DNA of 64,000 nt from Nannochloropsis salina CCMP1776 (lineage: Eukaryota > Sar > Eustigmatophyceae > Eustigmatales > Monodopsidaceae): contig SDOX01000009.1 in assembly GCA_004565275.1 (NCBI GenBank), forward strand, positions 520,007 through 584,006, read 5' to 3'. The notes beneath the pieces are model-generated. The model was not told the DNA's origin and made no database searches. It saw nothing but the letters and a program-made list of their open reading frames with translations. Shown here in pieces: positions 21,419 to 32,645 of this stretch (positions are counted from its first letter, which is position 1; each line of letters starts with the position of its first letter). Position numbers and translations under genes: made by a program.

Positions 21419-23556
21419 GGTGGACGCTTGGCTGGCACTGTTCCATGTAATATTTAATTGGCCGTTTGATGAGGCATTTTTTGGGGGTACCCGATACGGA
21501 CAATGCTGCCCCAGCACGGTTCATTTCCCACGTGCACTTAGACATAGTAAATAATGAAGTGACCAACGTTCGTCAATTGGCATACTTAATTTTATTTATC
21601 ATCGTTCTCACTTCATTTTTGTGTGCGCAAGACCGTTCATCCAATGGTCAAGGGGTGGGGGAGAGAAGGCTGGTCCTTGTCCTTTAGTATCTTTGCCCCG
21701 ACCTGCGCTATGGTCAACAAAGCAGTTCGGTGCTACAAATTAGGGAAAACGTCTTCTTCTGTCGCTGTTCCATACAAGATGGCCTACCCGAAGGCATTTC
21801 TTTACAACTTTTCGACCCACGTTCTTGACGGTCTTCAAGTCACTGAAGCATGAGATTTTCCGAGGGACAACGGTGACCGCAGAGGCTTCGACCAGACAAA
21901 AGCACATATTTTGCGCCAGCCAAGCGTTGCCGGTGCGACCGGACTAGAGTCCCAGAGCCTTGTGATAATGATGATCATTACATTAAGCAATAAAAGCGGA
22001 CGATACCAATTTGACGCAATCTTTAAGGGCCAAAAAGGCCCGGGCATGATGGATCTTCACATCGGCAGTGATTCGCAGTGGGGCAGTTGTTACTGAAATG
22101 TGAAGGAGGCGTCGCATTGTACACGTATACTACCAAACAACGCGTTTCATTTATGCGACGGCATGAATGACACTCTTGCTTGTTCTGCACGTCCAGGTTT
22201 ACACACCACAGGAAAATCACCCGCAAAAAAGTAAAGAAAATAAATAAAAATAAAATGCTCTGGCAAGCATCTGCGACTCTTTTTTTCCCTACTCATAAAT
22301 TTTATCTTTTATCGAGGTTGATAATTTTTTTGTAAGTCTGATACAAAAGCTTCTAGAATCAATAAAAATGGAGGCGAACGTCTGGAGAGGAGGCCAGCGT
22401 TACATGACCCTGGCACTCGCAAAAGCATTGGAAGCAGGTTGCGTGTAAAATCCTTGCCAGTGACAATTTATGCAGATAATTTCGTTGAGAAATATTCATC
22501 CGGTTTCGAATCTGCTGATCATGTTGGTACTTTCTCCTCTACGTGAAAGGCTGTGCGTACTCTGAACTTTTTATTGCCCGTCGTTGCAAAGACATTTCTG
22601 AGGGCTTGAATCCACCTCGGCAGGATATCGCCTTTTAAGCAAATTGAAGACTTCTGGGCATGTTAGGATTAACTTCGTAACTCAGCTCACTGTGATTTCA
22701 TGTGCCTTCCAGTGCATAGTCGAGGTCGAGTGCATAGTTAATAACCAGCGACATCACCCGAACGCGGAGAATGATTTAAATATCATGAGAAAAAAATATA
22801 GGAATGTAAAATTGATGTTGAAATAAGACATAACTTTGGAGAAAAAGACAATTTTGAACAAAGAACTGAGTACAAGCTACATGGGTTCAGCCAGAACACT
22901 GACGGAAATCAATCATGTTGCAAAATTTTTATTGCGCCGTGTCTCGCATTTACATGGACTGTTCTCACACGACACAATTCACTTAAACATTTCACTTCGG
23001 AAAAAAATATTCATTCTTATTGTGGAAGATATAATCTGGGTACTTGAGCAAGAGGCCGACACTTCTATGCTCTCCGGGCCTAGTAGGTCCTGGGCCAGAG
23101 GAGGTAATACATGCAAGGCCAAAGTCGGGGGAAACTTGTCCAGGATAGATAAGCCGCCGACAACTCCAAAGTCGCCGACTATGCAAAGTAGAAAAGGGAT
23201 ACACACAGGGGTATGCAATATCGGACAGCGCTTGCGAAATGAAAGTGATCAACTGTCAGGCTTGCACCAAGTGTCGTCATTTTTTAATCCGAGGGCCTCG
23301 GAATTGGCGGAAACGGTCGGAAAAAGCAAAAATGCGTCAACGGCCCATCCCTCTTTTCAAGGATCCTTCGAGGTGGCCCTCGCTTGTTTCTCCCGCCCGT
23401 CCTTCAGAAACCACAGAATTATGTGCCATAAAGCTAAAATGATACATTTCCTTTGACGATTCTGCTTTGAACTTGTAATTCACTCCGTCTATGTCTATTT
23501 ATGTTGTTCTTGCCACCCTTCTTCGTCAGACAACTGTCCCAAAATCTAAATTAATT
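21419..23556. other. Long AT-richer intergenic region
   Basis: About 2.1 kb between the divergent La and coiled-coil genes, the largest gene-poor stretch here. It includes a run of A/T-rich sequence around 22220-22380 with several A and T tracts. The only sizeable ORF is at 22836-23456 (listed separately). No tRNA-like B box, repeat family or transposon end is visible. Confidence 0.4.
22836..23456 (+). CDS. Doubtful 206-codon ORF in AT-rich spacer
   Basis: An open frame from MEKKTILNKEL to a stop at 23456. It has no recognisable domain. One hydrophobic stretch (KKIFILIVEDIIWVLEQ) lies near residue 60. Length is unusual for chance in AT-rich DNA, but codon choice is unlike neighbouring genes, the frame starts within clearly noncoding-looking sequence, and its stop lies only 100 bp upstream of the next gene. 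It may be spurious, or part of an upstream UTR. Confidence 0.15.
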   Translation: MEKKTILNKELSTSYMGSARTLTEINHVAKFLLRRVSHLHGLFSHDTIHLNISLRKKIFILIVEDIIWVLEQEADTSMLSGPSRSWARGGNTCKAKVGGNLSRIDKPPTTPKSPTMQSRKGIHTGVCNIGQRLRNESDQLSGLHQVSSFFNPRASELAETVGKSKNASTAHPSFQGSFEVALACFSRPSFRNHRIMCHKAKMIHFL

Positions 23557-24803
23557 ATGGCCGCTACGGGCTCCGGGGTCCTTCGAGGAGAGGAACATCA
23601 AAATTCGCATGTCTATCAATATGACTTGAAAGACAAACTCGCGGAAAACACGAGCTCAGTCGATGAATTCGACGTGTTTTCCAAGACGGAATTGGATCTT
23701 GCGAAGGCCAAACGCGTCTACCAGGCTTTGAAAACACGTCTGGATAAAGAACGAAACACTTTCCAAGACAAAACAAGTGCACTTGAGGACCGCGTATTTG
23801 AATTGGAAAGTCGACTGCATCAATCGAAGATTGAGCGTCTGGCTAAAGAAGAGGAAGCGCGTGTCCGACAAAGTACATTGGAAGCCGAGGGGAAACGAGA
23901 GCGAACCCGCAATGGCCTGCTCGAGGAGGAATTGCGTGAGACTAAAGATATTTGGACGCAACGACTCACAGAGGAACGCAAAACGTGGCAAAAAAAGCTT
24001 TCTGATAAGGTAGAATCGCTGCAATCACAGATCGAGGAGGCGCAGACGCTGCATGCTGAAGAACTCAAGGAAACGAAAGACATTTGGGCCCAGCGCCTGA
24101 GCGGGGAGCGCAAAGCATGGCAACAAAAGGTGTCTGAGAAAGTTGAGCTGCTCCAAGGCCAAATCGATGACGCCCGCCATCACTACACCAGCCAGATCCA
24201 GACTCTGCAAGAGGATTTACGGGATGCTTTGGCCGGGCGTTGCCAGGTAAGTTTCATAACAATAACCTATTTCTTTGTGCTTTGGCTGGATGTAGGACTG
24301 TGATACAGCCTATCGATATTGCTGAAGAATCACTCCAAACATAAAAGCTGAGCACGCTTTCTGGCTCGACCATCTTGACTCCGTATAATCTTTTGTCCAC
24401 TACCTTCTCATTTTTCGCCTAGACGCAAGAAGAATTGGATGTGACCAAGACTTTATTGCGTGAGGAGGCTTCACAGCGCCGCTCCCTGCAGACGGAAGTT
24501 GAGGAGCTCAAGGCCAAATATCGTCGGTGCATGGAGCTTGCTGCCGAGCTCATTTCAATCAAGGGCACTGGCGTTACGTCTCGCAGCGGCACCGGCAACA
24601 GCTCGAGTATGCCAGCTGCAACGGTCCCTACCAGAACAGCCTCTACGAGCACAAGCAATTCTCGATTCAACTCGTCATCTGTCCGCTTGTCCACGGAAAA
24701 CGACGTGCTTAAGAAACAGCTGAAATTGACACAGGTCTTGCTGGATGAGGAGCTGCGCAAAAATCACTCTCTCCGTCAAAGTTTGGCACGTTTGAATGTT
24801 TAA
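23557..24803 (+). CDS. Coiled-coil protein with a duplicated 44-residue segment
   Basis: Two exons, 23557-24246 and 24423-24803, joined across a 176-nt GT-AG intron, give 356 residues. The ATG at 23557 (MAATGSGVLRGEEHQ) is chosen because preceding sequence is noncoding in character. Nearly all of the protein is predicted helix with heptads of Leu/Ile/Val among Lys, Arg, Glu and Gln. A 44-residue unit (starting ELRETKDIWTQRL at 23929 and ELKETKDIWAQRL at 24061) is tandemly duplicated. A Ser/Thr-rich break occurs near residue 300, followed by a final coil. I do not recognise an ortholog. A structural or cytoskeletal role is compatible with the sequence but not shown. Confidence 0.68.
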
Positions 24804-26496
24804 AAATGTTTGAATGTAAGATGCCGCTTTACTGCCATGCACAGGACATTTAAGAGCAGCAGCCCCGAATTTCGCCTATTCAATACTCGAGGAATTTTAA
24901 TGTATAAGACAAAGTTTTGCGCGGCCGACTAACGCATGAGACAAGTGTAAATCGCGTCGCATAACATAATAAATGATACACACAAAAGAGAAAGAAAGAT
25001 CAGCAGACCAACATACAAAACTTTGTGCCGGCTTTCTTGTTCAGATTACTTCATAATCATCGTGTATTGACGCGATTGAAACATCATTTGTGACGAGCTC
25101 AGATATCATTACTCGTAGATAACGTGAGTTATGGAAACAATCGGCATGCCCGACACATAAGGCAGAGGACCCGATGTGCAATTTTGATGTTGTAAATAGA
25201 TTTTTTCTTTAAAGCGAAGACATCGACCCCACGCCTGAGGAAAAATTGCGAAGACGCTACACCCGACGGCTCATGATGTCAGCTCCTGCTCCCAGCATTC
25301 ATGTCGTGTTCCGCGGAGAGAAGAAGGGGTGTGGGCATTGGGGTTTTACCGCGAGGGTAGCTAAAAAGTCGATCTCTTCGTTGGAAGAAATCAGGGGTAT
25401 GGAAAATGTAATTTTCAATGCGCAAAAAAGCTGGCGTCCGTAAAACGTCATTGCCTAGCTTAATGCCCCGAGTGCAAGGATGTGGCTGCGAGCGTGACAC
25501 TTTGTCTTTATAAATCACCATGTCCATAACACGAGTATGGCTCATGATCCGAGAGCGTTTTTCCTTTCCGTGATTTACGCGGTGATGGATATATTTCGGC
25601 ATTGCATGACCCAAAATTCCCACAATTCCATTCGTTTTGAGTTTTTAAAAATGTTTGGTCGTCGTTGATGCGTGCTAGTGACAATTTTTGCTCTTGTTAA
25701 AGCGACAACTAAACTTAACGCAAGCGCGTTCGACTGATGATGGCCCATCGAACGTTTATATATCAGCTTCACTGGAATGTGTTGTGATGTGTCGCGCACA
25801 CTTTATGCTTCTACCATTGAAGAGTATAATTAGAAATTGTAACGCGTTAATTTTTGTCTAACATGTGTCTCAGAAACTTGCATTTTTTGATATGTTTCGG
25901 AAAGGAAGCGCACTCCGTCCACAGGCGTGATGGAAGACGAACCTAGTACATCTGTTGCTACTATTCATAAGAAACAAATCAATTGAGCGCTAGGTCACAC
26001 TATGCATATGTAACGACTTGAGGCGTACAATATCCTAAATATGGGAGACTATCTTCTTGCAGTTCCCTGGTGTATGTATCCCTGTCTTTACGTCAGGCAT
26101 CAGGTTCATGTTCTTCACTCCGTTTTCCCTCTGTGTTCCACGCAACTACTCGTATGGAGACATTATCGACCCTTAACTCGCAACTCTAACAGACTTTATT
26201 ACCTTTATATTACAAAAGAATTTACAGTCTACATTTTGCTCGCACGCCAAGTTCCAGGAAAATGGCATTGCGTCTCATTCTTACCTTTCTCCTCTTCAGA
26301 CAAGAGCATGCAACAAGACAGATGGACAATGCTTTCCATACATATTGTTTCAAGCCCACAACCACCCGCAAATTCACGTGCCTGTGTTATTTCAAAGATG
26401 ATCGACAGGCTTTCGTACGCAATTTTTTCTATTCGGACTCTAACAAAGGCTTCACAAAACTTTCCTACGCTCCTCTCCCCCACAGGCGGACTGGGA
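24804..26496. other. Intergenic region with a possible orphan exon
   Basis: About 1.7 kb of AT-rich sequence between two + strand genes. An open frame at 25214-25443, preceded by a pyrimidine-rich acceptor-like AAAG, reads as plausible protein (EDIDPTPEEKLRRRYTRRL) and ends in a stop, but no upstream exon in phase was found. An in-frame extension upstream of the PDZ gene (26041-26496) lacks coding character. Confidence 0.35.
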
Positions 26497-29400
26497 ATGG
26501 CCCCGCCCGGTCTTTCCCCGTCACCGGCCCACCGACGGCCCGTCTGTGTCAAAATGGGAGATTTGCTTCACGTGACATTTCTTGCCGCACCCGGTAGCCC
26601 CTCACCCACGTCCCCAGAGCCGTCCACGCTTGCCCTGTGTCCACCTCCCGCTGGGCCCACCCCTCAGCCCGTCTGCCTCACTGCCGCCTCGGGAGCATGG
26701 CTCGAAGACGCCTCAGCTGTTTGCTTGCACAGCGCCGGAACGAGCCTCACCAGACGCGACCCGGATCTCAACACGTTGCCAGAGAGAGTGAAAGTCGGAG
26801 ACGTGGTGACTGTGAGTGGGGCGGGGGGTTCGAGCGCCTGGATGCTGGACGGGCGCTCCGATCAGTTGTGCTGGGGCGACACGAAGGAAGGGAAGGACAG
26901 AAGGCAAGCTTTTGTCATCGCACCACCACCTTCAACCGAATCCTTGCCGGAATATGTGGGAGTAAATGAGGAAGAGGGAGAGCGGGAAGACGCTGGGGGC
27001 GGGTTGCGCGTGGGCGACGCGTTCGTCCTTCTCCCCGTGGGGGGCGAGGGACTCGAGCGCCTGAGATTGGTGGCCCGCATACCCGGATACAAGGGCATGC
27101 TGACAAGCCCTGCCTCCGTGCTAGGCTCGTCCTCCTCCCCCCCGCACAGCCGTCGCGGCAAAGAACCTGCGGCTCCTCCGCCCCCCGCCGCCTCCCTCTC
27201 TTCGCCCTCCTCCCCCCCTTCCCCCTCCCGGCCCGTGGCCGAGCATTCTCCTGTCTACGAGCTCTGCCTTTGTTGCGGGGAAGAGGAAGGGATGGACGTG
27301 GGCGCTGAGCCATCCCCCTCGTACCCGTTGTTTGTGAGGATCGCCTCTCGCCTTCCAGCCGGCGCCTCCCTGCCGTCCATTTCCCCCGCGGACCCAGGAG
27401 CCCTCGGAGTCGCCCCCTCCGCAAACCCCCGGCACGGAGAAGGGCAGGGCTCCAGGGAGGGAGCGGACAGCGTGGTCTCGGTCCTCTTCCAGCAAGGGGA
27501 CTTGGGCCTGTCTCTCGCACGCACCCCCTCGGGGCGGGCGCGCGTCCTCCGGTTGCAGCCCCACACCCAGGCGGATCGGAACGGCATCCGCGCTGGAGAC
27601 GTCATCCTCCAGCTCAACGAGGACTGGGATCTGAGCAAGCAGGTGCTGGATAGCGAGAGCTGGGCCGCCATGGTGCAGTACATCAAGACGAGCCCGCGGC
27701 CGTTACGGCTAACGGTCGCAAGAAAAAGGCCGACGCCCTCGCGCCCATCGCCTCCACCACCACCTCTCTCAGATCCGTCCGAGGGAACAGACGCGCAGGC
27801 AGGGACTCGGACTGCTTTTCCTTGTGCGACTCCTTCGCCCCGACCCTCGGGCGCGGCCCTTTGCCTGCCAGCCTGCCCCCCGGGCCTGCGTGCCGACTCA
27901 CCCTGTGCCCCCCCGTCCCCCTCAAGGCCGTCCCGGAAATTGCTTTTTCGAGGGCCTTTGAGGCTCTGGCAGGAAGGTCGGCTTTGGGGGGGGTCGTGGG
28001 AGGAAAGGGACGCGAGCCTTTTCTCCGATGCCTTCGTCCTCGCTTTTCCTCCCCCCCCCCCCACCTGGCGGCCCCCTCAAGGCTCCAGCTATGGAGATTG
28101 ACGCATCCTGGGCCCTGGCCACCTGCAAGCTCAGGGAGGAGGGGGGGAAGGAGGGCGGGGAGAAGGTAGGGGTCGGGAGACGGGACGGGGGCTGCTTCGA
28201 GCTGGTCACGCCGCTGCGGACCTACGTCCTCGCAGCTCCTTCCCCCTTGGAACGGGAGGGCTGGCTCGCCGCCATCTATGCTGGCATGGTCGCCTTGGCG
28301 CGGATGGGGATGGTCGGAGGTGGGGAGGGAGGGCGGGCGGACGTGGGGATGCGGCATCAGCTAATTTTAGACTCCTTGCATGCGGCGGTGGTGTATGGGA
28401 AAATGGATCGGGTGCGTGCCCTGGTGGGGCGAAGGGAGGAGGAGGACGAAGACGGTGGCGGAAGAGGAGGGGAGGGAGGGAACGGGGAGGGCAAGGGCGG
28501 GGGGAGGCCGGGAGAAGGGGGTGCCCTTCCTGACCGGCCTCTGCCCCAGGAGAGCAACGTCCCGTCCCTGGCAGCCCGCCTCCCGCCTCCCACTTCTGGT
28601 CCCCGCCCTGGCCCCGATCCCTCCGTCCTGAACCGAGCGGACGAGGGCGGTCGGACGCCGCTGCACTACGCTTGCCTCTTCCGCCGCCACGAAATGATCT
28701 CCCTCCTCCTCTCCCGCGGGGCCGACCCCACCCTGGCGGACGCGGACGGTCGGCTGCCCCTCCATTTGGCAGCCTTGGCCTTGGACGACACGGGCGTCGC
28801 CCTCCTGCTCTCCTCCTCCTCCTCCTCCCCGCCCTCCTCCTCTCCGTCCTCCTCACCCTTCCTTCCCGCGCACTGCCTCGTCAATGCCCGCGACCACGAT
28901 GGAAGAACCCCCGCCTTTCTCGCCACCACCTCCCCCAGGCTGGCTTGCCTGAGTCCGGGAAGCAGAGGGGAGGAGGGAAACGCGGAGGCCTTCTTTGCTC
29001 TGCGTCGGTGCCTGCTGGCCCTTCAGGTGCACGAAGCAGATTTGGAGATGAAGGATCTAGAGGGACGCACAGCGATGCACGTGGCGAGTGCGGCGTGGAG
29101 GGGGGGAGTGGTGCAGGTGCTGGGGGAGCTAGGGGGAGAGGTGGACGCTTTCACGCGGAGGGGGCGGAGAGAGGTAGCGCTGGACGTAGGTAGCGGCAAT
29201 CAGGAGGAAGAGGCCGGGGAGGAGGAGGAGGGAGAGAGGGAAGCGAAGACCCCGTTGCAGTGGGCGTGCTCCTCGGGAGGGAGGGCGTGGGTGGCCCGGA
29301 CGGAGGAGGAGGTGGCAGAGGCGGCGCAAGCCCTGGAGGGAACGCTGCGGGGCCTCCTCTCGATGGGTGCTCAGCCAAACCGAAGGTCTCGGAGGTGGAC

Positions 29401-30628
29401 AGCGGATGGAGGCGGCGGGGGGACGACGGGGTCGAGGGCAAGGGAGGGGAAGACGAGGGTTGTGGGGGGGAAAGGGAGGGAATTTGGGGGGAGAACGGCC
29501 GCCGAGCTTATGCTGGAGCGGGCCATGGCCTTGGCGCAGCCTGGGACAGAGACCAGAAGAGGGCAACAGAGGGGAGGAGAAGAGGGGAACAGAGGGGATG
29601 GGCCGGCTTCGGACACTGGCGATTCCTCTACCCCAGACCTTTCTGGCGCGTCACCTTCCGCTGCGTCGGTCTTAAGCACACGGGCGTTGGCCCTTTTGGT
29701 CTCCTTTGGTGCCCGCGTGGACCTGAGCAGAAGCGACAAGGATACCCGGAGCAGCAGCAAGAGCAGTCTGACCGATTTCCTCCTGCCCTCCCAGGCCCCG
29801 AGGGGCGAGCAGCAGCGCCGGGAAGATCGACAGCAGCGACTGCAGTCAGCCAAGGCGGTATGGAGCGCGAAAAAAGCGCCGTCGGCCAAAGATTTCTCTG
29901 CGGAGGCCATGCAACGCATCGCTCAAAAAGCATGGCACCGGTGCCACGCAGGGTCTTTGGGCCTTGCGGGCGAGGGATATTTGGAAATAGAAAGGGAAGG
30001 ACATGGGGGGATGAAAGAGGTGGAGGCGTGTCTGTTGTGCGAGGAGAGTTTCAATACCTTAGCTCGCCGGCAGCACCGGTGTCGTTTATGCGCGCTACCT
30101 GTGTGCGGGGATTGTTCGAGCAAGCGACTTCCTCTGGGTGCCTATGTAGGGGGAGGAGGGAGGGAGGGAGGGAAAGGGGTAGGAGTCGAAACGATGGTTC
30201 GTGTCTGCGACGGTTGCTTCAATTGGGGCGTCTACGAGATGCTGAAGCTGCGTGTATCAGTGGGGGGGGAGCGTGTGCACGACAGAAAGGAAGCCAAATT
30301 TGTGGGGGCGGGAGCGTCCCAAACCAGGGAAGAGGCGGAAGAACGAGAACTATTCGGGCAAAGTCGAGAAAAATCGGGGGGCCGAGGTGGGTTGATGAAC
30401 TGGCTCCGAAAAGAGGCTAATCCTGTTTCTGCGGGACAGGCGAGTCGGCGGGCGACACAGGGCGTGATGGCGGCCATGGGGGAGTTGCGACACGGGCTGC
30501 AGGATCGAGGGGAGCGACTCGAGAGCCTCGCGGATAAGACTACGGAACTGGCGGATAGCTCCGCCCAATTTGCGGAGATGGCCAAGCAGTTAAATGAGCG
30601 GTATGGGGGTGGAGGAGGATGGTGGTGA
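26497..30628 (+). CDS. PDZ-PH-ankyrin-FYVE protein ending in an R-SNARE-like motif (frame change at a C12 run)
   Basis: Read as one gene in two frames that meet at twelve C residues, 28051-28062. The 5' part starts at 26497 (MAPPGLSPSPAH, just after an acceptor-like CCCCCACAG) or at an in-frame ATG at 26041. Domains in order: an unrecognised N-terminal region; a PDZ domain (about 27475-27729; GLSLA, NGIRAGDVILQLN); a PH domain spanning the frame change (LLFRGPLRLWQEG before it, GCFELVTPLRTYVLAA and EREGWLAAIYAGM after it); three ankyrin-like repeats (about 28635-29190; GGRTPLHYACLFRRHEMISLLLSRGADP, split by insertions); a FYVE finger (about 30030-30245) with RRQHRCRLC and VRVCDGCF; and a C-terminal coil RGERLESLADKTTELADSS resembling tomosyn/Sec22-type R-SNAREs. 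The FYVE and PH domains suggest phosphoinositide-membrane binding, and the SNARE-like tail a role in fusion control. The frame change probably reflects one extra C, from an assembly error or a real polymorphism, because the PH halves are complementary. Confidence 0.75.
28051..28062 (+). other. C12 homopolymer at which the reading frame changes
   Basis: Upstream coding frame (codons at positions 1 mod 3) and downstream frame (2 mod 3) differ by one base. The run encodes a Pro loop between PH strands. One C fewer would restore a continuous host reading frame. Confidence 0.7.
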
Positions 30629-31147
30629 GAGGGTGGGAAAGGTGGCGAGAATGGAAGAAACGTCCTCAGGATGGAGTTGAGTGGGATGTGCCGGCGCGTC
30701 GGTAGCTGTAAGTAAATCTAACGAAGGAATGGTTTGTGAAATTTGAGAACTTCTTTCGGGTGCACTCGTTATGTTGTGGAAGGGATCCTTCTCGATGCCA
30801 TGATGTATTTTCATAAGTTGAATTTTGCTGGTGAATTTTACTATTGCTCAGACATTGTACGTCTTATTACAGCCTCTTCACTAGAGCAACGGCAACTCTA
30901 GTAAGAGCTGAAGCTTTCCCCCCCTCTATCAACACTTTCTTCCTAACTCTAAACCCTTCCATATGCACATTGTGTCTTTCTGCATTTTCTTCTTACTGAG
31001 TCCCAAGTCCTGTACATTGTTCTCTCCTGCTTCATTTACATGCAACAAATCTTGCATTTCATAGACATTTTCAGTCCTCCACAGATACCACATTCATTAA
31101 TAGAGTAAAGCATCGAAGGATGTCTTCGTGCGATGCATTTTCCAGTC
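30629..31147. other. Convergent 3' spacer
   Basis: About 520 bp, AT-rich, between the PDZ-FYVE gene (+) and the Mpv17-like gene (-). Nothing else seen. Confidence 0.5.
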
Positions 31148-31894
31148 TTACTTATGGCTGATTGCACTCAAAAAAATATTCCAACAAAATCCGACGGCAT
31201 TGCTGTACAAGACCTGGTAGTGCTGAGGGACGAAGCGGAAGTTGACCATCATGGCCGGTATCCACACCGCCCAATTTGCGATCAGGGTCTCCTTGTAGTC
31301 TCTCTTCAACTTACGCCGAAGTTGGTCCATGTCGAAATTTCCATCCAAAAATTGTAGACCTGAGAAGAAGACAGGGATGAAAGCGGGAGCAAATATGCAC
31401 TGATCGACAGCCAAACGCTTGAGAGCGCCAGAAGTATTTTGAACAGGGGCGAGGCGAATTAGGAACGAATACCAGTGGTGCAGAGCGGGCCCGACAAGGA
31501 CACCTCCCAGCAGGAAAAATTTAGCGGTGCGGTACCAGTCGTAAGGAAGAGTGGGAGTGGGAGACGAAGATGCCACATTCGGGAGGTCTGTAGCACGTTC
31601 TTGCTGCTTTTCATATCGGGTGAGAAACTGGCACGCCACGTCGCCCGCGCCCATGATGAAAGATGAGGTGAGGAGCTTTGTCTTCACTGGATGGTCTTTC
31701 AACCAGCGGCTATAGATAGCCCAGGGTGAGAGGAATGGTGATGAAGTGGCCTCGGTAGATTTGACAATTTTCCTGGTGTTGTTACAGTTGCTTGGAGCAG
31801 TTAGGAGACGACTCGGCAGTCGTGTGGTCCCGCAAATCCTCTTGAACCTATCCCCGCGCGCACACAAAAAGAACAATTTGTTTGTGTACTTCAT
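31148..31894 (-). CDS. Mpv17/PMP22 family membrane protein
   Basis: 248 residues. Family blocks are in order: YSRWLKDHPVKTKLLTSSFIMGAGDVACQ, GGVLVGPALHHWYSFL, AVDQCIFAPAFIPVFF, and the C-terminal signature NWAVWIPAMMVNFRFVPQHYQVLY. Family members are four-span proteins of the mitochondrial inner membrane or peroxisome (Mpv17, PMP22, Sym1), and some in stramenopiles are plastid-associated. The first 50 residues are basic and hydroxylated (RFKRICGTTRLPSRLLTAP), which suggests organelle import, mitochondrial being most likely. A short low-complexity loop (SSSPTPTLP) separates the first two spans. Transport substrate is unknown. Divergent from argJ. Confidence 0.92.
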   Translation of the reverse strand: MKYTNKLFFLCARGDRFKRICGTTRLPSRLLTAPSNCNNTRKIVKSTEATSSPFLSPWAIYSRWLKDHPVKTKLLTSSFIMGAGDVACQFLTRYEKQQERATDLPNVASSSPTPTLPYDWYRTAKFFLLGGVLVGPALHHWYSFLIRLAPVQNTSGALKRLAVDQCIFAPAFIPVFFSGLQFLDGNFDMDQLRRKLKRDYKETLIANWAVWIPAMMVNFRFVPQHYQVLYSNAVGFCWNIFLSAISHK

Positions 31895-32645
31895 GCTTAA
31901 ATATTGCTGCCGTGTAGTCGAATCTCTTAAGACTCAGATGCAGGTTTTCGACGGTTGCAGGTCAGCACCTCCCAAAGCCGCACGGACCACACACACCCTT
32001 CTTGCCCACCAGCAGGTATGTTCTATGTCTTAAATCTGAAATTCGGGGGAAATGAACTCATCAATATATCATCTTGTACATATCGTAACCATGCCTCAGC
32101 AACGTGCGCAGGTGCGCAGTGTCGCGCAGTTTTTTTTATAATTGGTGTCATTCTAGGCGTGTGAATGTCGCTGAAAAACCTCCTGTCATCCGGAAGACTG
32201 ACCATGACTTGGTGTTTCTAGTGTAGAATACACTGCGCTCAAGCGTTGCCCGGAACCAATATCTTTCATATGTCCATTGCGATTTCATTACCATATCGCG
32301 CTGGTCGTGTGTTGGCTCGATTTTTTCTCAGACTGTGGACGTTGAAGTCCTCAGCGACTAGTGCTGGAATGGCTTGAACGAGACCCGTATCGGCTGTTTT
32401 CATAACGTACCCTGGACGTCGAAAACGCAGTAAAACTCGACTGCATGGTTTGTTGTCATTCCTGACAATTTTACGCTACCGTTTTTGCGTCGTTTTCTTC
32501 GCGTTCCACGTTCACAACTCCCTATCTGATGTAAACTAGCGGATGTTCCTGGCAGTGTGCTTCCGGGTCTTACTGTCCTTCATCTCACGCTACGACTTCA
32601 GGCCCAGCTTGCTCACTCTCGTGCAAACCAACTGTCAAACAGGCT
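31895..32645. promoter_or_regulatory. Divergent intergenic region (Mpv17-like / ArgJ)
   Basis: About 750 bp between opposite start codons, expected to hold both promoters. No motif is distinct enough to name. Confidence 0.4.

Noticed and set aside
22500-22530. Possible tRNA B box (GGTTTCGAATC)
   Set aside because: No A box at the right distance and no cloverleaf stems could be drawn.
26041-26496. N-terminal extension of the PDZ gene
   Set aside because: AT-richer codons and aromatic/Cys content unlike the rest of the protein; an acceptor-like site lies just upstream of 26497.
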